From Streptomyces sp. NBC_00353 (GTDB lineage Bacteria; Actinomycetota; Actinomycetes; Streptomycetales; Streptomycetaceae), in contig NZ_CP107985.1 in assembly GCF_036108815.1 (NCBI RefSeq), positions 1,302,001 through 1,366,000 on the forward strand: a DNA stretch of 64,000 bases, written 5' to 3'. Position numbers and translations under genes: made by a program. Of this stretch, positions 37,154 through 46,408 are shown one piece after another. A model generated the notes under the pieces. It had not been told where the DNA came from. It was given only the letters and a program-made list of their open reading frames with translations, and did no database searches. Position 1 is the first letter of the stretch; each line of letters opens with the position of its first letter.

Positions 37154-37213
37154 CCAGGGCGTGTTTCAGATGTCCGCCAGACGGGTCTGACAGTGGGCTG
37201 CGAGGATGCAGGC

Positions 37214-37909
37214 ATGGAGCAAATATTGAGTCGGCAGGAAGCGTCGGAGGCTGTCCACGACTACGGCTGGCGCTTCTTGCTGGGCACTTTGCGAACGGCA
37301 GTCCCGGTCGGATCGTTGGCTCAGGCGATCGGCTTGGCGGCGGACGCCATCGCGGTGTGCGGCAGCAACGCCGATCGGCACCTTCGGGTCGATGCCCGCC
37401 CCCAGCGGGTCGTGCTCACTCTGCAGTCGCTGGACCATGCAGCGGTTACCACCCGGGACGTCGAACTCGCACGTCGGATCTCCGCCGCCGTCAACGAGAC
37501 CGGGTTGCTGATGACGGAGCCCGAGATCGGAACGGGGGCACCGCGGTCAGTCCAACTCCTGGAGATCGCGATTGATGCGCTGGGCATCGCCGAGATTCGG
37601 CCGTTCTGGAAGGCAGTGCTGGGTTATGCCGACGAGGCGGGCGCCAAAGGACCGGAGGATCCGCTTGTCGACCCTGTTGGGCAGGGCCCGGCGATCTGGT
37701 TCCAGCAGATGGATCGGGAGCGCCCACAGCGCAATCGCATCCACTTCGACATCTGCGTTCCCCATGACGAGGCACCCCGGCGGATCGAGGCCGCGCTGGC
37801 GGCAGGGGGCCGACTCGTATCCGCGACCCGTGCCCCCGCATTCTGGGTGCTCGCCGACGTGGAGGGGAACGAGGCCTGCGTGACCACATGGCAGGGCCGA
37901 GAAGGCTGA
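37214..37909 (+). CDS. pterin-4a-carbinolamine dehydratase-like plus VOC domain protein
   Basis: A 231-residue protein, ATG 37214 (in-frame GTG at 37193 possible). Residues 1-95 resemble a pterin carbinolamine dehydratase fold (EASEAVHDYGWRFLLGTLRT, HLRVDARPQRVVLTL, TTRDVELARRIS) without the full HPD motif. Residues 115-231 are a glyoxalase-type VOC domain (IRPFWKAVLGY, RIHFDICVPHDEA, AFWVLADVEGNEACVTTW). Two-domain proteins of this kind are frequent in Streptomyces, of unknown function. It lies between two IS ends and may be a passenger. Confidence 0.75.
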   Translation: MEQILSRQEASEAVHDYGWRFLLGTLRTAVPVGSLAQAIGLAADAIAVCGSNADRHLRVDARPQRVVLTLQSLDHAAVTTRDVELARRISAAVNETGLLMTEPEIGTGAPRSVQLLEIAIDALGIAEIRPFWKAVLGYADEAGAKGPEDPLVDPVGQGPAIWFQQMDRERPQRNRIHFDICVPHDEAPRRIEAALAAGGRLVSATRAPAFWVLADVEGNEACVTTWQGREG

Positions 37910-37930
37910 GGTGTGCTTCGAACCTAGCGG

Positions 37931-38806
37931 TCACAGCCACTCGTTGATGGTTGCTACCAGCACGGTGGCCTCGTAGCGAACGGCGAGCTTGTCGTACCTT
38001 GTGGCCACCGCGCGGTGGCGTTTGAGACGATTGATCCCGCACTCCACCGCGTGGCGCTCCTTATAGTCGTCCTTGTCGAACTTCGGTGGCCGGCCCCCGT
38101 GGGAGCCACGCCTGAGGCGGTTGGCGATCTGGTCACACTTCTCCGGGATCGTGCAGCCGATACCTCGTCTGCGCAGGTAGACCCGGTTCACGCGGGAGCC
38201 GTACGCCTTATCCGCGCGAACCTTGTCCGGCCGGGTGCGTGGTCGTCCCGAGCCGGGCCGGGGCACGCGGATGCGGCCCAACACGACCTGGAACTGCGGG
38301 GAGTCGCCGCGCTGTCCGGCTGTGATCACCATCGGCATCGGCTTCTGGGCCTGCTCGACCGCCAGATGGATCTTCGTTGTCAGCCCACCCCGGGAGCGTC
38401 CAAGCCCATGGTCGGCGGGCTCGTCGAAGACGCCTCCGGGCGGCTCGACCTGCGAATCCCCTTTTTTGCGGGCACCTGCCGCGTGCTGGTGCGCCCGGCA
38501 GAGTGTGGAGTCCACCGAGATGTCCCACGTGATCAGGCCCTTCGCGTCCGCCCGGGCCTGGAGTTGCTCGAAGATGCTGTGCCAGGTGCCGTCGCGCTGC
38601 CAACGGCGGAACAGCCCGTACACCGTCTCCCACGGTCCGTATCGTGCGGGCGGGTCCCGTCAGGGAACGCCGGTCCGCGTACGGAACCGTATCCCGTTGA
38701 TCAGTTGCCGCTTGGTGTGAACCGGCGGCCGACCGGGCTTGATGCCCTTCGGCAGCAACGGTTCCAGGACCGCCCACTGGGTGTCCGTCAGATCTCCCCG
38801 AGCCAC
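37931..38806 (-). pseudogene. IS5-family transposase with in-frame stop
   Basis: From GTG 38806 the frame reads ARGDLTDTQWAVLEPLLPKG, then RTGVP, then TGA at 38660-38662 where relatives have Trp in VPWRDLP, then continues ETVYGLFRRWQRDGTW to VLVATINEWL. DDE motifs SVDSTLCRAHQH, RADKAYG and ECGINRLKRHR are intact. A TGG-to-TGA change is the only clear lesion. Confidence 0.85.
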
Positions 38807-39170
38807 GAGAAGTGATCATCGCACCCCTTGATCCACTTCTGAAACGCGCTCTAGTCTCCTGAGTCAGGAATCCTGTTCAGATAGCTGGCGAGGCGTTCGA
38901 GGATCTCGTCTGCGGTCTTCGTCCAGACGTAGGGCTTCGGGTCGGTGTTCCATGCGGCGATCCAGTTGCGGATGTCCTTCTCCAGGGCTTGGACGGACCG
39001 GTGAACTCCTCGCCGTATCTGTTTGTTGGTCAGTTCGGCGAACCACCGCTCGACGAGGTTCAGCCAGGACGAGCCAGTCGGTGTGAAGTGCAGGTGGAAC
39101 CGGGGGTGGGCCAGCAGCCACTTCTTGATGGCGGGAGTCTTGTGGGTGGCGTAGAAGCCCCTATGTTTCG

Positions 39171-40262
39171 TCAAGCCGCAGAGGGGAGTTGCCTCGCGGC
39201 CAGAGGCTGGATGTGCCGGTAGAGCTCGCGGGCAACGTACCGCTTGAGGCATCGGATGATTTCGCGCTTGGACATGCCCTCGGCGGTGCGTCGCTCCAGA
39301 TACTTCTGGGTGCGTTCGTCCCAGCGTATGCGGGTCATTACGACGCGGTAGAGGGCGGCATTCGCCTGGCGGTTGCCGCCGCGGTTCAAGCGCCGGCGTT
39401 GCGTCTTGCCGGAGGACTGCTCGACCGGGCTGACACCGCACAGCGCGGCGAAGGACGCCTCGTCAGTAATGCGATCCGGGTTGTCACCTGCGGCGATGAG
39501 GAGGACCGCGGCGCTGTCGGGGCCGACGCCGACCAGGTCCAGCATCCGGGGCCGACACGTGCGAACGGCCCGGGTGGTGCGACGGGTGAGCTCTTTGACC
39601 TCGTCGGACAGATGCTGGACGCGGCGGGCGAGCAGGCGCATCGTGAAGACGGCCTCACCCCGTTCGTCGACGTCGAGGGCCGCGCAGGTGGCGACCAGGG
39701 CAGGATTGGTCAGCCCTGTGAGCAGTTCTCGCAGATCCGGGTCGATGGACATGAGAACGGCCTTGAGCTGGTTCAGTGCCTGAGTGCGGGCCTTGACGGC
39801 CGATTCCTTGGCCAGTCGCAGGACCCGCATGTCCTCCACGGGCCCGTCCGCACTCTTCGGCACGGTGGTAGCCCGTCCGGACAGTACCGACCGGGCAGCC
39901 GCGTCCGCATCGATGGAATCGGTCTTGCCGCGCTTGCGCCGGGTGGCACGGTCGGGCTGGTTGATCTCGACGACGTCGATACCCGCCTCGCGCAGGACCC
40001 GGGTCAGCGCGGTCCCGAAGGATCCGGTGCACTCGACACCTGCCCGACGCAGAACACCGAACGACCGCCCCCAGCAAAGTAGTTGACCGTAGCCGACGGC
40101 GGTGGCCGGGAACTCCTGGTGGGCGAGCGAGGCGCCCAGGATGGTGATGACGGCGGCGACGTGGATGTCCTTGTGGGTGTCCACCCCGAGGATCACCTCC
40201 TCCACCGGTCCAGGGACCCGCTGCGCGGTCAGTGTCGGCTGGGGCATGCTGGTGACGGTCAC
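39171..40262 (-). CDS. IS110-family DEDD recombinase
   Basis: A 363-residue protein, GTG 40262 chosen because AAGGAG lies 5 bases upstream. The N-terminal RuvC-like DEDD domain has VILGVDTHKDIHVAAV (Asp), VECTGSFGTALTRVL (Glu) and GKTDSIDADAAARSVL (Asp pair). The C-terminal transposase_20 domain has LLIAAGDNPDRITDEASFAA then GVSPVEQSSGKTQRRRLNRGG, with the conserved Ser. It would cut and join double-stranded DNA at CT dinucleotides guided by a structured RNA. Both domains look complete, so it may be active. Confidence 0.93.
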   Translation of the reverse strand: MTVTSMPQPTLTAQRVPGPVEEVILGVDTHKDIHVAAVITILGASLAHQEFPATAVGYGQLLCWGRSFGVLRRAGVECTGSFGTALTRVLREAGIDVVEINQPDRATRRKRGKTDSIDADAAARSVLSGRATTVPKSADGPVEDMRVLRLAKESAVKARTQALNQLKAVLMSIDPDLRELLTGLTNPALVATCAALDVDERGEAVFTMRLLARRVQHLSDEVKELTRRTTRAVRTCRPRMLDLVGVGPDSAAVLLIAAGDNPDRITDEASFAALCGVSPVEQSSGKTQRRRLNRGGNRQANAALYRVVMTRIRWDERTQKYLERRTAEGMSKREIIRCLKRYVARELYRHIQPLAARQLPSAA

Positions 40263-40299
40263 GAGGCTCCTTGGACTGGGTCTGGTGGCTGACACCGGT

Positions 40300-40470
40300 C
40301 CGGTGAGCGGTCAGAACTGTGACGGTGCTTTGTGCAGCAAAGCCCCTATCGAGACACGTTCACCAGGCCGGCGGCAGTACGCACCGCAGGAGGCCGGGGC
40401 CGACAGTTCTACTCCAAGGCAGATGCGGCCAGTTGTCGCACGGGTCAGGCTCGGGCCCCCTGCGGCACAC
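40300..40470 (-). ncRNA. candidate IS110 bridge RNA
   Basis: Located in the non-coding end upstream of the recombinase, as in IS110/IS621. Read on the minus strand: TGCGACAACT (40431-40440) equals the left target; TGGAGTAG (40409-40416) differs by one base from the complement of the right target (TGGCGTAG). Next, ATAGGGGCTT (40340-40349) equals the element right end, and TCACAG (40317-40322) is the complement of the left end CTGTGA. GGGGCC (near 40455) can pair with GGCCCC (near 40395) to enclose the target loop, and GCTTTG/CAAAGC forms a hairpin between the donor guides. RNA ends are estimates. Confidence 0.75.
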
Positions 40471-41316
40471 CATGATGCTCACAGTTGTCGCAGATGAGGT
40501 GGACATCCAGGCCGGCAGGTACCTCTTTGTCGAGCTTGATCAGGAACTTCTTGAACTCCTCGGCCCGATGCCTGCGGTGCAGAGAGCCGATCACTTTGCC
40601 GGTCGCGACCTCAAGGGCCGCGAACAAAGTGGTGGTGCCGGCGCGCACATAGTCGTGAGTCGCCCTCTCGGGAACCCCTGGCATCATCGGCAGCACCGGC
40701 TGGGACCGGTCCAGGGCCTGGATCTGCGACTTCTCGTCCACACAGAACACCAATGCCCGCTCGGGCGGGTCCAGATAGAGGCCGACAACATCGTGGACCT
40801 TGTCGACGAAGTACGGATCGGTCGACAGCTTGAAGGTCTCGGACCGGTGCGGCTGCAAGCCGAACGCCCGCCAGATCCGTGACACCGACGACTGTGAGAG
40901 GCCCATCTCTTTCGCCATCGACCGTGTCGACCAGTGCGTTGCGTTCTTGGGAGTGGATTCCAGCGTCTTGGCAACCACCGCGGCGACCTGTTCGTCCGTC
41001 ACTGTCCTGGGGCCACCGGAACGTGGCATGTCACCCAGACCGGCGATCCGGTACTGCACGAACCTGGCCCGCCAACGGCCCACCGCATGCGGCGTGGAAC
41101 CGAGTTGAGCCGCCACGTCCTTGTTCGAGGCGCCCTCCGCGCAGGCCAGGATGATCCGACACCGCAAGGCCCACGCCTGCGGCGTGGAACGACCCCGCAC
41201 CCACCCCTCAAGTGCGGCCCGTTCCTCGTCCGACAGCGTCAACTCGGCCTTCGGCCGCCCCATCCGTGCCATACGGCAAGCCTATACATATGAACAGAAT
41301 TCATGACTCAGAAGAC

Positions 41317-41572
41317 TAGTTGGCCACGCTGAGCGTCGTAGGTGCGGGTCCGTGCTCGGTGGCGTTGTCCCTGGTGAAGGAATCCGCGACATGCTTCCGG
41401 CCTGCGGACGTCACGGCGTCGGCGGACGGGCGATGCAGCACACGCGCCACCCACTCCGTCGACAGGCCGTTCTGTCGGGAGCAGTGGCGTCGATGGTCCG
41501 GGGTAGGAAGTCCGCGGCTGTGTCGTTGTCGAAGGGATGCGTTGCGGGAGGCGGCCAGTGCGGTCGTCTCGG
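41317..41572. other. no gene supported
   Basis: About 255 bases between the IS630 right end and the ABC permease stop. A minus frame of low interest only; may be the tail of a gene removed by the IS630 insertion. Confidence 0.3.
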
Positions 41573-42364
41573 CTACTTCGGGTCGCGGTTGAACTGCGCC
41601 GTCGACCAGCGGTAGCCGAGCGCGATCAGGCCCACGCACCAGGCGATCGCGATCCAGCCATTGTTACCGATCTCGGTGCCGAGGAGGAGGCCACGGAGGG
41701 TCTCGATGGCAGGAGTGAAGGGCTGGTACTCGGCGATCGGCTGGAACCAACCCGGCATCGTGGCGGCCGGGATGAATGCGCTGGAGATGAGCGGCAGGAG
41801 GATCAGCGGCATGGCCATATTGCCGGCCGCCTCGGGGTTGGGACTGGCCGCGCCCACGCCGACCGCGATCCAGGTGAGTGCCAGAGCGAACAGCGTGATC
41901 AGCCCGAACGCCGCGATCCACTCCAGTGCCGTGGCATCCGTGGACCGGAAGCCCATGGCCACCCCGACGGCGCCGACGAGGACCACGCTCATCACGCACT
42001 GCAGCACGCCGCCGACGACATGCCCGACGAGCAGAGAGCCCCGGTAGATCGCCATCGTGCGGAAGCGGGCGGTGAGGCCCTGGGTCATGTCCACGCTGAC
42101 GGACACTGCGGCGCCGATCACGGTGCTGCCGACGGTCATCAGCAGCAGGCCGGGGACGATATAGGCGATGTAGTCGGAGCGGCCCGCGCCGCCGCCACCG
42201 ATACCGGCGCTCATCACGTCGCCAAAGATGTAGACGAAGAGCAGCAACATCATGATCGGCGTGAGCAGCAGGTTCAACGTCCCTGACGGGTAGCGCCATG
42301 CGTGCAGGAGGTTGCGGCGCAGCATCGTGTTCGAGTCGCGTACAGCGAGCGAGAGGGAGCTCAT
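41573..42364 (-). CDS. ABC-2 type exporter permease, DrrB-like
   Basis: A 263-residue protein with six helices and the ABC-2 core (RNLLHAWRYPSGTLNLLLTPIM at the start, GLTARFRTMAIYRGSLLVGH in the middle, PFTPAIETLRGLLLG near the end), close to daunorubicin-resistance DrrB. Its ATG overlaps the stop of the ATPase gene. Together they form an exporter for a hydrophobic compound; the substrate is not known. Confidence 0.9.
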   Translation of the reverse strand: MSSLSLAVRDSNTMLRRNLLHAWRYPSGTLNLLLTPIMMLLLFVYIFGDVMSAGIGGGGAGRSDYIAYIVPGLLLMTVGSTVIGAAVSVSVDMTQGLTARFRTMAIYRGSLLVGHVVGGVLQCVMSVVLVGAVGVAMGFRSTDATALEWIAAFGLITLFALALTWIAVGVGAASPNPEAAGNMAMPLILLPLISSAFIPAATMPGWFQPIAEYQPFTPAIETLRGLLLGTEIGNNGWIAIAWCVGLIALGYRWSTAQFNRDPK

Positions 42365-43362
42365 CGGACGGTCTCCTTGGGCTGGTTGGGGACGTTGCCT
42401 GGACCGGTCAGGGCGAAGAACACGTCGTCGAGGTCGGGGGTATGGACGGTCAGTTCGTCCGCCTCGATGCCGGCGGAGTCGAGCCAGTCGAGAATGGAGC
42501 GCAGTTCGCGCTGACTGCTGTCGCTGGGGATGGTCAGCGACAGCGCCTCGTCGTCCCGGGTGACCTCGCGCAGGGCGTCAGCGGCGGACTGGTAGGCGAC
42601 CGGGTCGGTGAAGCGAAGCCGGACGTGCCCGCCCGGGATGAGCCGCTTGAGCTCCTCGGCGGTACCCTCGGCGACGATCTTGCCGTCGTTCAACACAGCG
42701 ATGCGGTCAGCGAGTTCGTCGGCCTCCTCCAGCTGCTGCGTGGTGAGGAAGACGGTGACGCCGTCGGAGACGAGGCCGCGGATGATGGCCCACATGTTGT
42801 GTCGGGAGCGCGGGTCGAGACCGGTGGTCGGCTCGTCGAGGAAGATGATCCGCGGGCTGCCGACCAGCGTCATCGCGAGGTCGAGGCGGCGCTTCATGCC
42901 GCCGGAGTAGGTCGAGGCGGGCTTCTTCGCCGCCTCCACCAGGTCGAAGCGCTCCAGGAGTTCGGCGGCGACCCGTCGCCCCTCGCGCTTGGACAGGTGG
43001 TGCAGGTCCGCCATGAGGAGCATGTTCTCCTCGCCCGTGATCAGGCCGTCGACGGCGGAGAACTGCCCGGTGACACCGATCGCGGCACGGACCGCCTGTG
43101 GGTCGGCGCCTAGATTGTGCCCGCCGACGTGCAGGTCACCGGCGTCGGCGGTGATGAGCGTAGACAGGATCTTGACGGCGGTGGTCTTACCGGCGCCGTT
43201 CGGTCCGAGCAGCGCGAACACAGACCCTGCAGGGATGTGCAGATCGATACCGTCGAGGACGAGTTTTTCGCCGTATGACTTGCGTAGCCCGACGACGGAG
43301 ATGGCGGGCGGCGGCGGATGACCGCCACCCTGCCTGGATGTGGGCATGACAGATGAAGGCAT
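42361..43362 (-). CDS. ABC exporter ATPase, DrrA-like
   Basis: A 333-residue ATPase, ATG 43362 after AAGGAAG. Walker A GPNGAGKTT (about 53-61), Q-loop VTGQFSAVDGLITGEENM, signature YSGGMKRRLDLA and Walker B IIFLDEPTTGLDPRSR are complete. The C-terminal DrrA-type domain (about 235-333) ends in TPDLDDVFFALTG. First gene of the two-gene exporter operon. Confidence 0.92.
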   Translation of the reverse strand: MPSSVMPTSRQGGGHPPPPAISVVGLRKSYGEKLVLDGIDLHIPAGSVFALLGPNGAGKTTAVKILSTLITADAGDLHVGGHNLGADPQAVRAAIGVTGQFSAVDGLITGEENMLLMADLHHLSKREGRRVAAELLERFDLVEAAKKPASTYSGGMKRRLDLAMTLVGSPRIIFLDEPTTGLDPRSRHNMWAIIRGLVSDGVTVFLTTQQLEEADELADRIAVLNDGKIVAEGTAEELKRLIPGGHVRLRFTDPVAYQSAADALREVTRDDEALSLTIPSDSSQRELRSILDWLDSAGIEADELTVHTPDLDDVFFALTGPGNVPNQPKETVR

Positions 43363-44029
43363 GAAGGCTTCCTTTTGAAGGCTGAAGACGCAGGGGGGAA
43401 GCTGTTTCGGAACCCGGATCGAGCGACTGTCCGTGACTACACGTCAGTCGTGTCGTCTTGGGGGGAAGGGTGTGGAACGGCCGGCCGCCGAAGACCTGCT
43501 CGCCGGGAGCAGCCGCGCAGCACCGCTGGGTTCGGTCATGGTCTTCAGCGGGCCAATGGCGCCGGCTACTTGACCGTCAGCTGCTTGTACTCCTGGGCCG
43601 AAGCGGCCGGGGCCTTCCGAGCCCATCAGCCGCCCGCTCCGAGGGAGAGTCCTGCCGACACGGGAACAGTCACTCGTCTCGAGGTGGCGCTGGGTTCGAG
43701 TTTGTGCCCCAGTCTTGCGGCCTGAATCGACCGCGAACGCACCTGCCCGGAACGGACTTCGTCGTCGTACTCCTCGCCCCTGAGGGCCCCCGCCGACCGG
43801 GACCGTTACGACCTCATCCAGGCTCAGCCCGTGGCAGAACGGGCGCCGCCGGTGGCCGTGGGCGCGGCGCTCATGCGTGGTCTTCGTTCGCTTCTATGGG
43901 CCAGGTCAACCCAGCCGCACTTAATGACTATATGCAAACAATCTGCGTTAAAGGGCGCGCAGCGACTCTCACTGCGCAGGAGCCGCGCTCGCCTCGTCGC
44001 CGCCTGCAGCACAACGAGGGGGCCGCATT
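43363..44029. other. intergenic, no gene supported
   Basis: About 670 bases between the divergent-free ends: the drrA-like start on the left and the phosphatase stop on the right. It should hold the exporter promoter. Frames on both strands have no recognisable product. A lower-GC patch lies at 43915-43960. Confidence 0.35.
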
Positions 44030-46408
44030 TCAGTGTGGATACTCGCTGAGCTGCTCGGCCCAGATCGTCTTGCCGCCTGGGCTGTAGCGGCAGCCCCAGC
44101 GCATGGCGAGCTGGGCGACGAGGAACAGGCCGCGTCCTCCCTCGTCGGTGGTTGCGGCACGCCGCAGGCGAGGCTGGGTGGGGCTGGAGTCGGTGACCTC
44201 GCAGACTAGAACGTCGTGGCGAATCAGACGCAGTTCCGCAGGCGGACGACCATAGCGGATGGTGTTGGTCACCAGTTCGCTGACGATGAGTTCGGTGGTG
44301 AACAGGAGGTCGTCCAGCCCCCACCTGGTGAGTTGGCGGGTTGTCCATGCTCGGGCCTCGGAGACGGCGGCAGGATCGACCGGGATCTGCCACTGAGCGG
44401 TGTCCTTCGTCGGGACGGCGCGGGTGCGGGCCAGCAGCAGGGCCGCGTCGTCGCGCGGCGCTTGGTCAGCCAGGTTGGCGAGGAGAGCCGCGCCGATTTC
44501 GTCCAGAGGGCGCTCCGGCCGGCAGGTCGCGGCGAGAGTGTCCATCAGGTGCCGCAGCCCTTGGCCGATGTCGTCGCCCTCCCGTGCGATCAGCCCGTCG
44601 GTATAGAGGGCGAGGACGCTACCCGGCTCGAGGCCGATCGTGGTGGTCTCATACGGCATGCCGCCGATGGCGAGTGGCGGTCCCGGGGAGACCTCGACCA
44701 CCTCGACGGTCCCGTCGGGCCGGACCAGGACGGGCGGCGGATGCCCGGCACTGGCCAGGGTGCAGCATTGAGTGACTGGGTCGTAGACCGCGTACAGGCA
44801 CGTGGCGCCGACGGTGTCCTGGTCTGCCGGTGGGGCTTCGGTCGCAAGGCGCTGGACCAAGTCCGCGATCCGGGTGAGCAGCTCGTCGGGCTCGAGTTCG
44901 AGGTCCGCGAGCGTCTGGATGGCGGCGCGCAGGCGTCCCATGGTGGCGCTCGCGGGCATGCCGTGGCCGACGACATCCCCGGCGACAAGGGCCAGCCGGA
45001 GGGAAGGCAAAGCAATGGCATCGAACCAGTCGCCGCCGATCTCCGCTCCGCCGCCCGCGGGCAGGTAGACACCTGCAGTCTCGCCTGCCGGAGCGTCGGT
45101 GGTGGCCGGCGGAAGAAGACGTCGCTGCAATGCAACAGCCGCCCGGTGCTCTCGCGTGTAACGGCGGGCATTGTCGATGGCGAGTGCGCCCCTCGATGCG
45201 ATCTGAGCCATGAGATCCGCCTCGTCCTCAGTGAACGGAACGGATGAGCCGACGCGCCAGACGGACACATCTCCGAGCGTGAGGCCGCGAGCGTGCAACG
45301 GCGCCACCATCACCGAATGACAGCCCTTCGGCAGAAGGAACTCGACCAGCTGCGGATCGCCGATCACGGAGATGTACTCGTCGCGGCTGAGGATGACCGC
45401 CTCACCGTGTTGAAAACTGCGCAGGACGGGGTGATCGAGGAACGGTGGAACAGGGTCGCCGCGCTCGATGCCAGCCGGCCACCCCTCGGCGGCCGGTGCC
45501 ATCGCAGCGTTGCGTAGACAAAGATCTCCACCGCCCAGCCGCTTCGCGGGTTCGTCACCGTCGAATACGGCCTCCGCGAGATCGACCGCCGCGAAGTCTC
45601 CGAAGGCCGGCGCCATTACATCCGCCAGGTCCTGCGCCGTGCGCACGACATCGAGGGACCCCCCGACGCGCTCGGCCGTCTTACGAGCGAGGTCCAGGTC
45701 CCGACGAGCCCGCCATTGATCAGTGGTATCGATGTACAGCGCTACCACTCCGGTCGGTCGCCCCAGCTCGTCCTCGAGGCGGAAGGCGGACAGTGACATG
45801 GCCCGCTGCCGTGCCGGGTCGTGCTGCCACCTCACTGGCTGGTCCCTGCGGACCAACGGTGCGCCTGTGTCGAGGACCTGACGCAGGAGCGCCTCGGTTT
45901 CCTCAGCGTCCCCGTCCATCAGCACGTCGCGCAGCCGGCCCCTGGGCGGCACGGAGGGACAGCCAAAGACGCCCGACACGTTGTTGCTGTGCACGATGAC
46001 CAGGTCCCGATCATGCAGGGCGATTGCGATCCGGTCCTGGGAGCAAAACGCGCGCAGGAGTTCTGCGCCCTGCTGTTGATCGGACACGTTCTGTGTAGGA
46101 GCTGCCACGACGAGGAGATCGGAAGACCCTGTAACCCGCGTCGCCCGGAATGTGACGGGGATGATCTCTCCAGAACGGCGGCGCAGCCGTACCTGGCCGA
46201 GTGCAGGTATCGCCGTGGCCGCATCCGCGTCGCCCGGGAGGTCGGCCAGCAGTTCCTGCACAGGGCGGCCGCAGACGTCCTCGGCCGTCAGCCCAGTCAG
46301 GTCCGCCGCCGTCTCGGTCCACGCCAGCACCGTCCCCCGGCTGTCGAGTACGGCGGTGGCCAGGGCGTCGAAGGCATACGGCCAACCGCCAGGTTTCGGA
46401 CTGATCAT
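44030..46408 (-). CDS. PAS-GAF-SpoIIE phosphatase with HATPase domain
   Basis: A 792-residue cytoplasmic signalling protein, ATG 46408 after AGAGGAC. Order: two PAS-like domains (about 10-110 and 115-235), a GAF domain (about 250-415), a PP2C-type SpoIIE phosphatase (about 420-640; GGDWFDAIALPSLRLALVAGDV, GHGMPASATMGRLRAAI, LYTDGLI with metal Asp residues) and a C-terminal HATPase_c anti-sigma-kinase-like domain (about 660-785; ELIVSELVTNTIRYG, EGGRGLFLVAQLA). By family it tunes a partner-switching network by dephosphorylating an anti-anti-sigma factor and possibly binding sigma through the kinase domain. No such partner gene is adjacent. Confidence 0.92.
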   Translation of the reverse strand: MISPKPGGWPYAFDALATAVLDSRGTVLAWTETAADLTGLTAEDVCGRPVQELLADLPGDADAATAIPALGQVRLRRRSGEIIPVTFRATRVTGSSDLLVVAAPTQNVSDQQQGAELLRAFCSQDRIAIALHDRDLVIVHSNNVSGVFGCPSVPPRGRLRDVLMDGDAEETEALLRQVLDTGAPLVRRDQPVRWQHDPARQRAMSLSAFRLEDELGRPTGVVALYIDTTDQWRARRDLDLARKTAERVGGSLDVVRTAQDLADVMAPAFGDFAAVDLAEAVFDGDEPAKRLGGGDLCLRNAAMAPAAEGWPAGIERGDPVPPFLDHPVLRSFQHGEAVILSRDEYISVIGDPQLVEFLLPKGCHSVMVAPLHARGLTLGDVSVWRVGSSVPFTEDEADLMAQIASRGALAIDNARRYTREHRAAVALQRRLLPPATTDAPAGETAGVYLPAGGGAEIGGDWFDAIALPSLRLALVAGDVVGHGMPASATMGRLRAAIQTLADLELEPDELLTRIADLVQRLATEAPPADQDTVGATCLYAVYDPVTQCCTLASAGHPPPVLVRPDGTVEVVEVSPGPPLAIGGMPYETTTIGLEPGSVLALYTDGLIAREGDDIGQGLRHLMDTLAATCRPERPLDEIGAALLANLADQAPRDDAALLLARTRAVPTKDTAQWQIPVDPAAVSEARAWTTRQLTRWGLDDLLFTTELIVSELVTNTIRYGRPPAELRLIRHDVLVCEVTDSSPTQPRLRRAATTDEGGRGLFLVAQLAMRWGCRYSPGGKTIWAEQLSEYPH

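Larger units (their letters stand above)
37154..38852. mobile_element. IS5-type element enclosing a passenger gene (putative)
   Basis: CCAGGGCGTGTTTCAGA at 37154 and the reverse complement of 38834-38852 (CTAGAGCGCGTTTCAGA) match in 14 of 17 positions and face inward. Between them lie a PCD-VOC gene and an IS5 transposase pseudogene. Borders are inferred from this repeat only. Confidence 0.45.
39154..40484 (-). mobile_element. IS110-family element, intact
   Basis: The borders follow from rejoining the IS630 gene: target GCGACAA-CT-ACGCC became GCGACAA-CT-(IS)-CT-ACGCC. There are no terminal inverted repeats, as is normal for IS110. The 5' non-coding end is about 220 bases, long enough for a bridge RNA. 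Confidence 0.88.
38851..41272 (-). pseudogene. IS630 transposase split by IS110
   Basis: N-terminal part: ATG 41272 to HLICDN at about 40484 (HTH region TPHAVGRWRARFVQY, FCVDEKSQIQAL with catalytic Asp). C-terminal part: YATHKTPAIKKWLLAHP at 39153 to the stop at 38851 (WLNLVERWFAELTNKQ carries the Glu). Joining the two halves restores ICDNYATHKTP, so the gene was intact before IS110 entered. Confidence 0.9.
38854..41316 (-). mobile_element. IS630-family element, interrupted by IS110
   Basis: The ends GTCTCCTGAGTCAGGAATCC (38854) and, on the other strand, GTCTTCTGAGTCATGAATTC (from 41316) are inverted repeats, each flanked by TA as expected for IS630. An IS110 element sits inside at 39154-40484. 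Confidence 0.88.

Noticed and set aside
43363..44029. Gene in the gap between exporter and phosphatase
   Set aside because: Open frames on both strands lack start signals and any recognisable motif.
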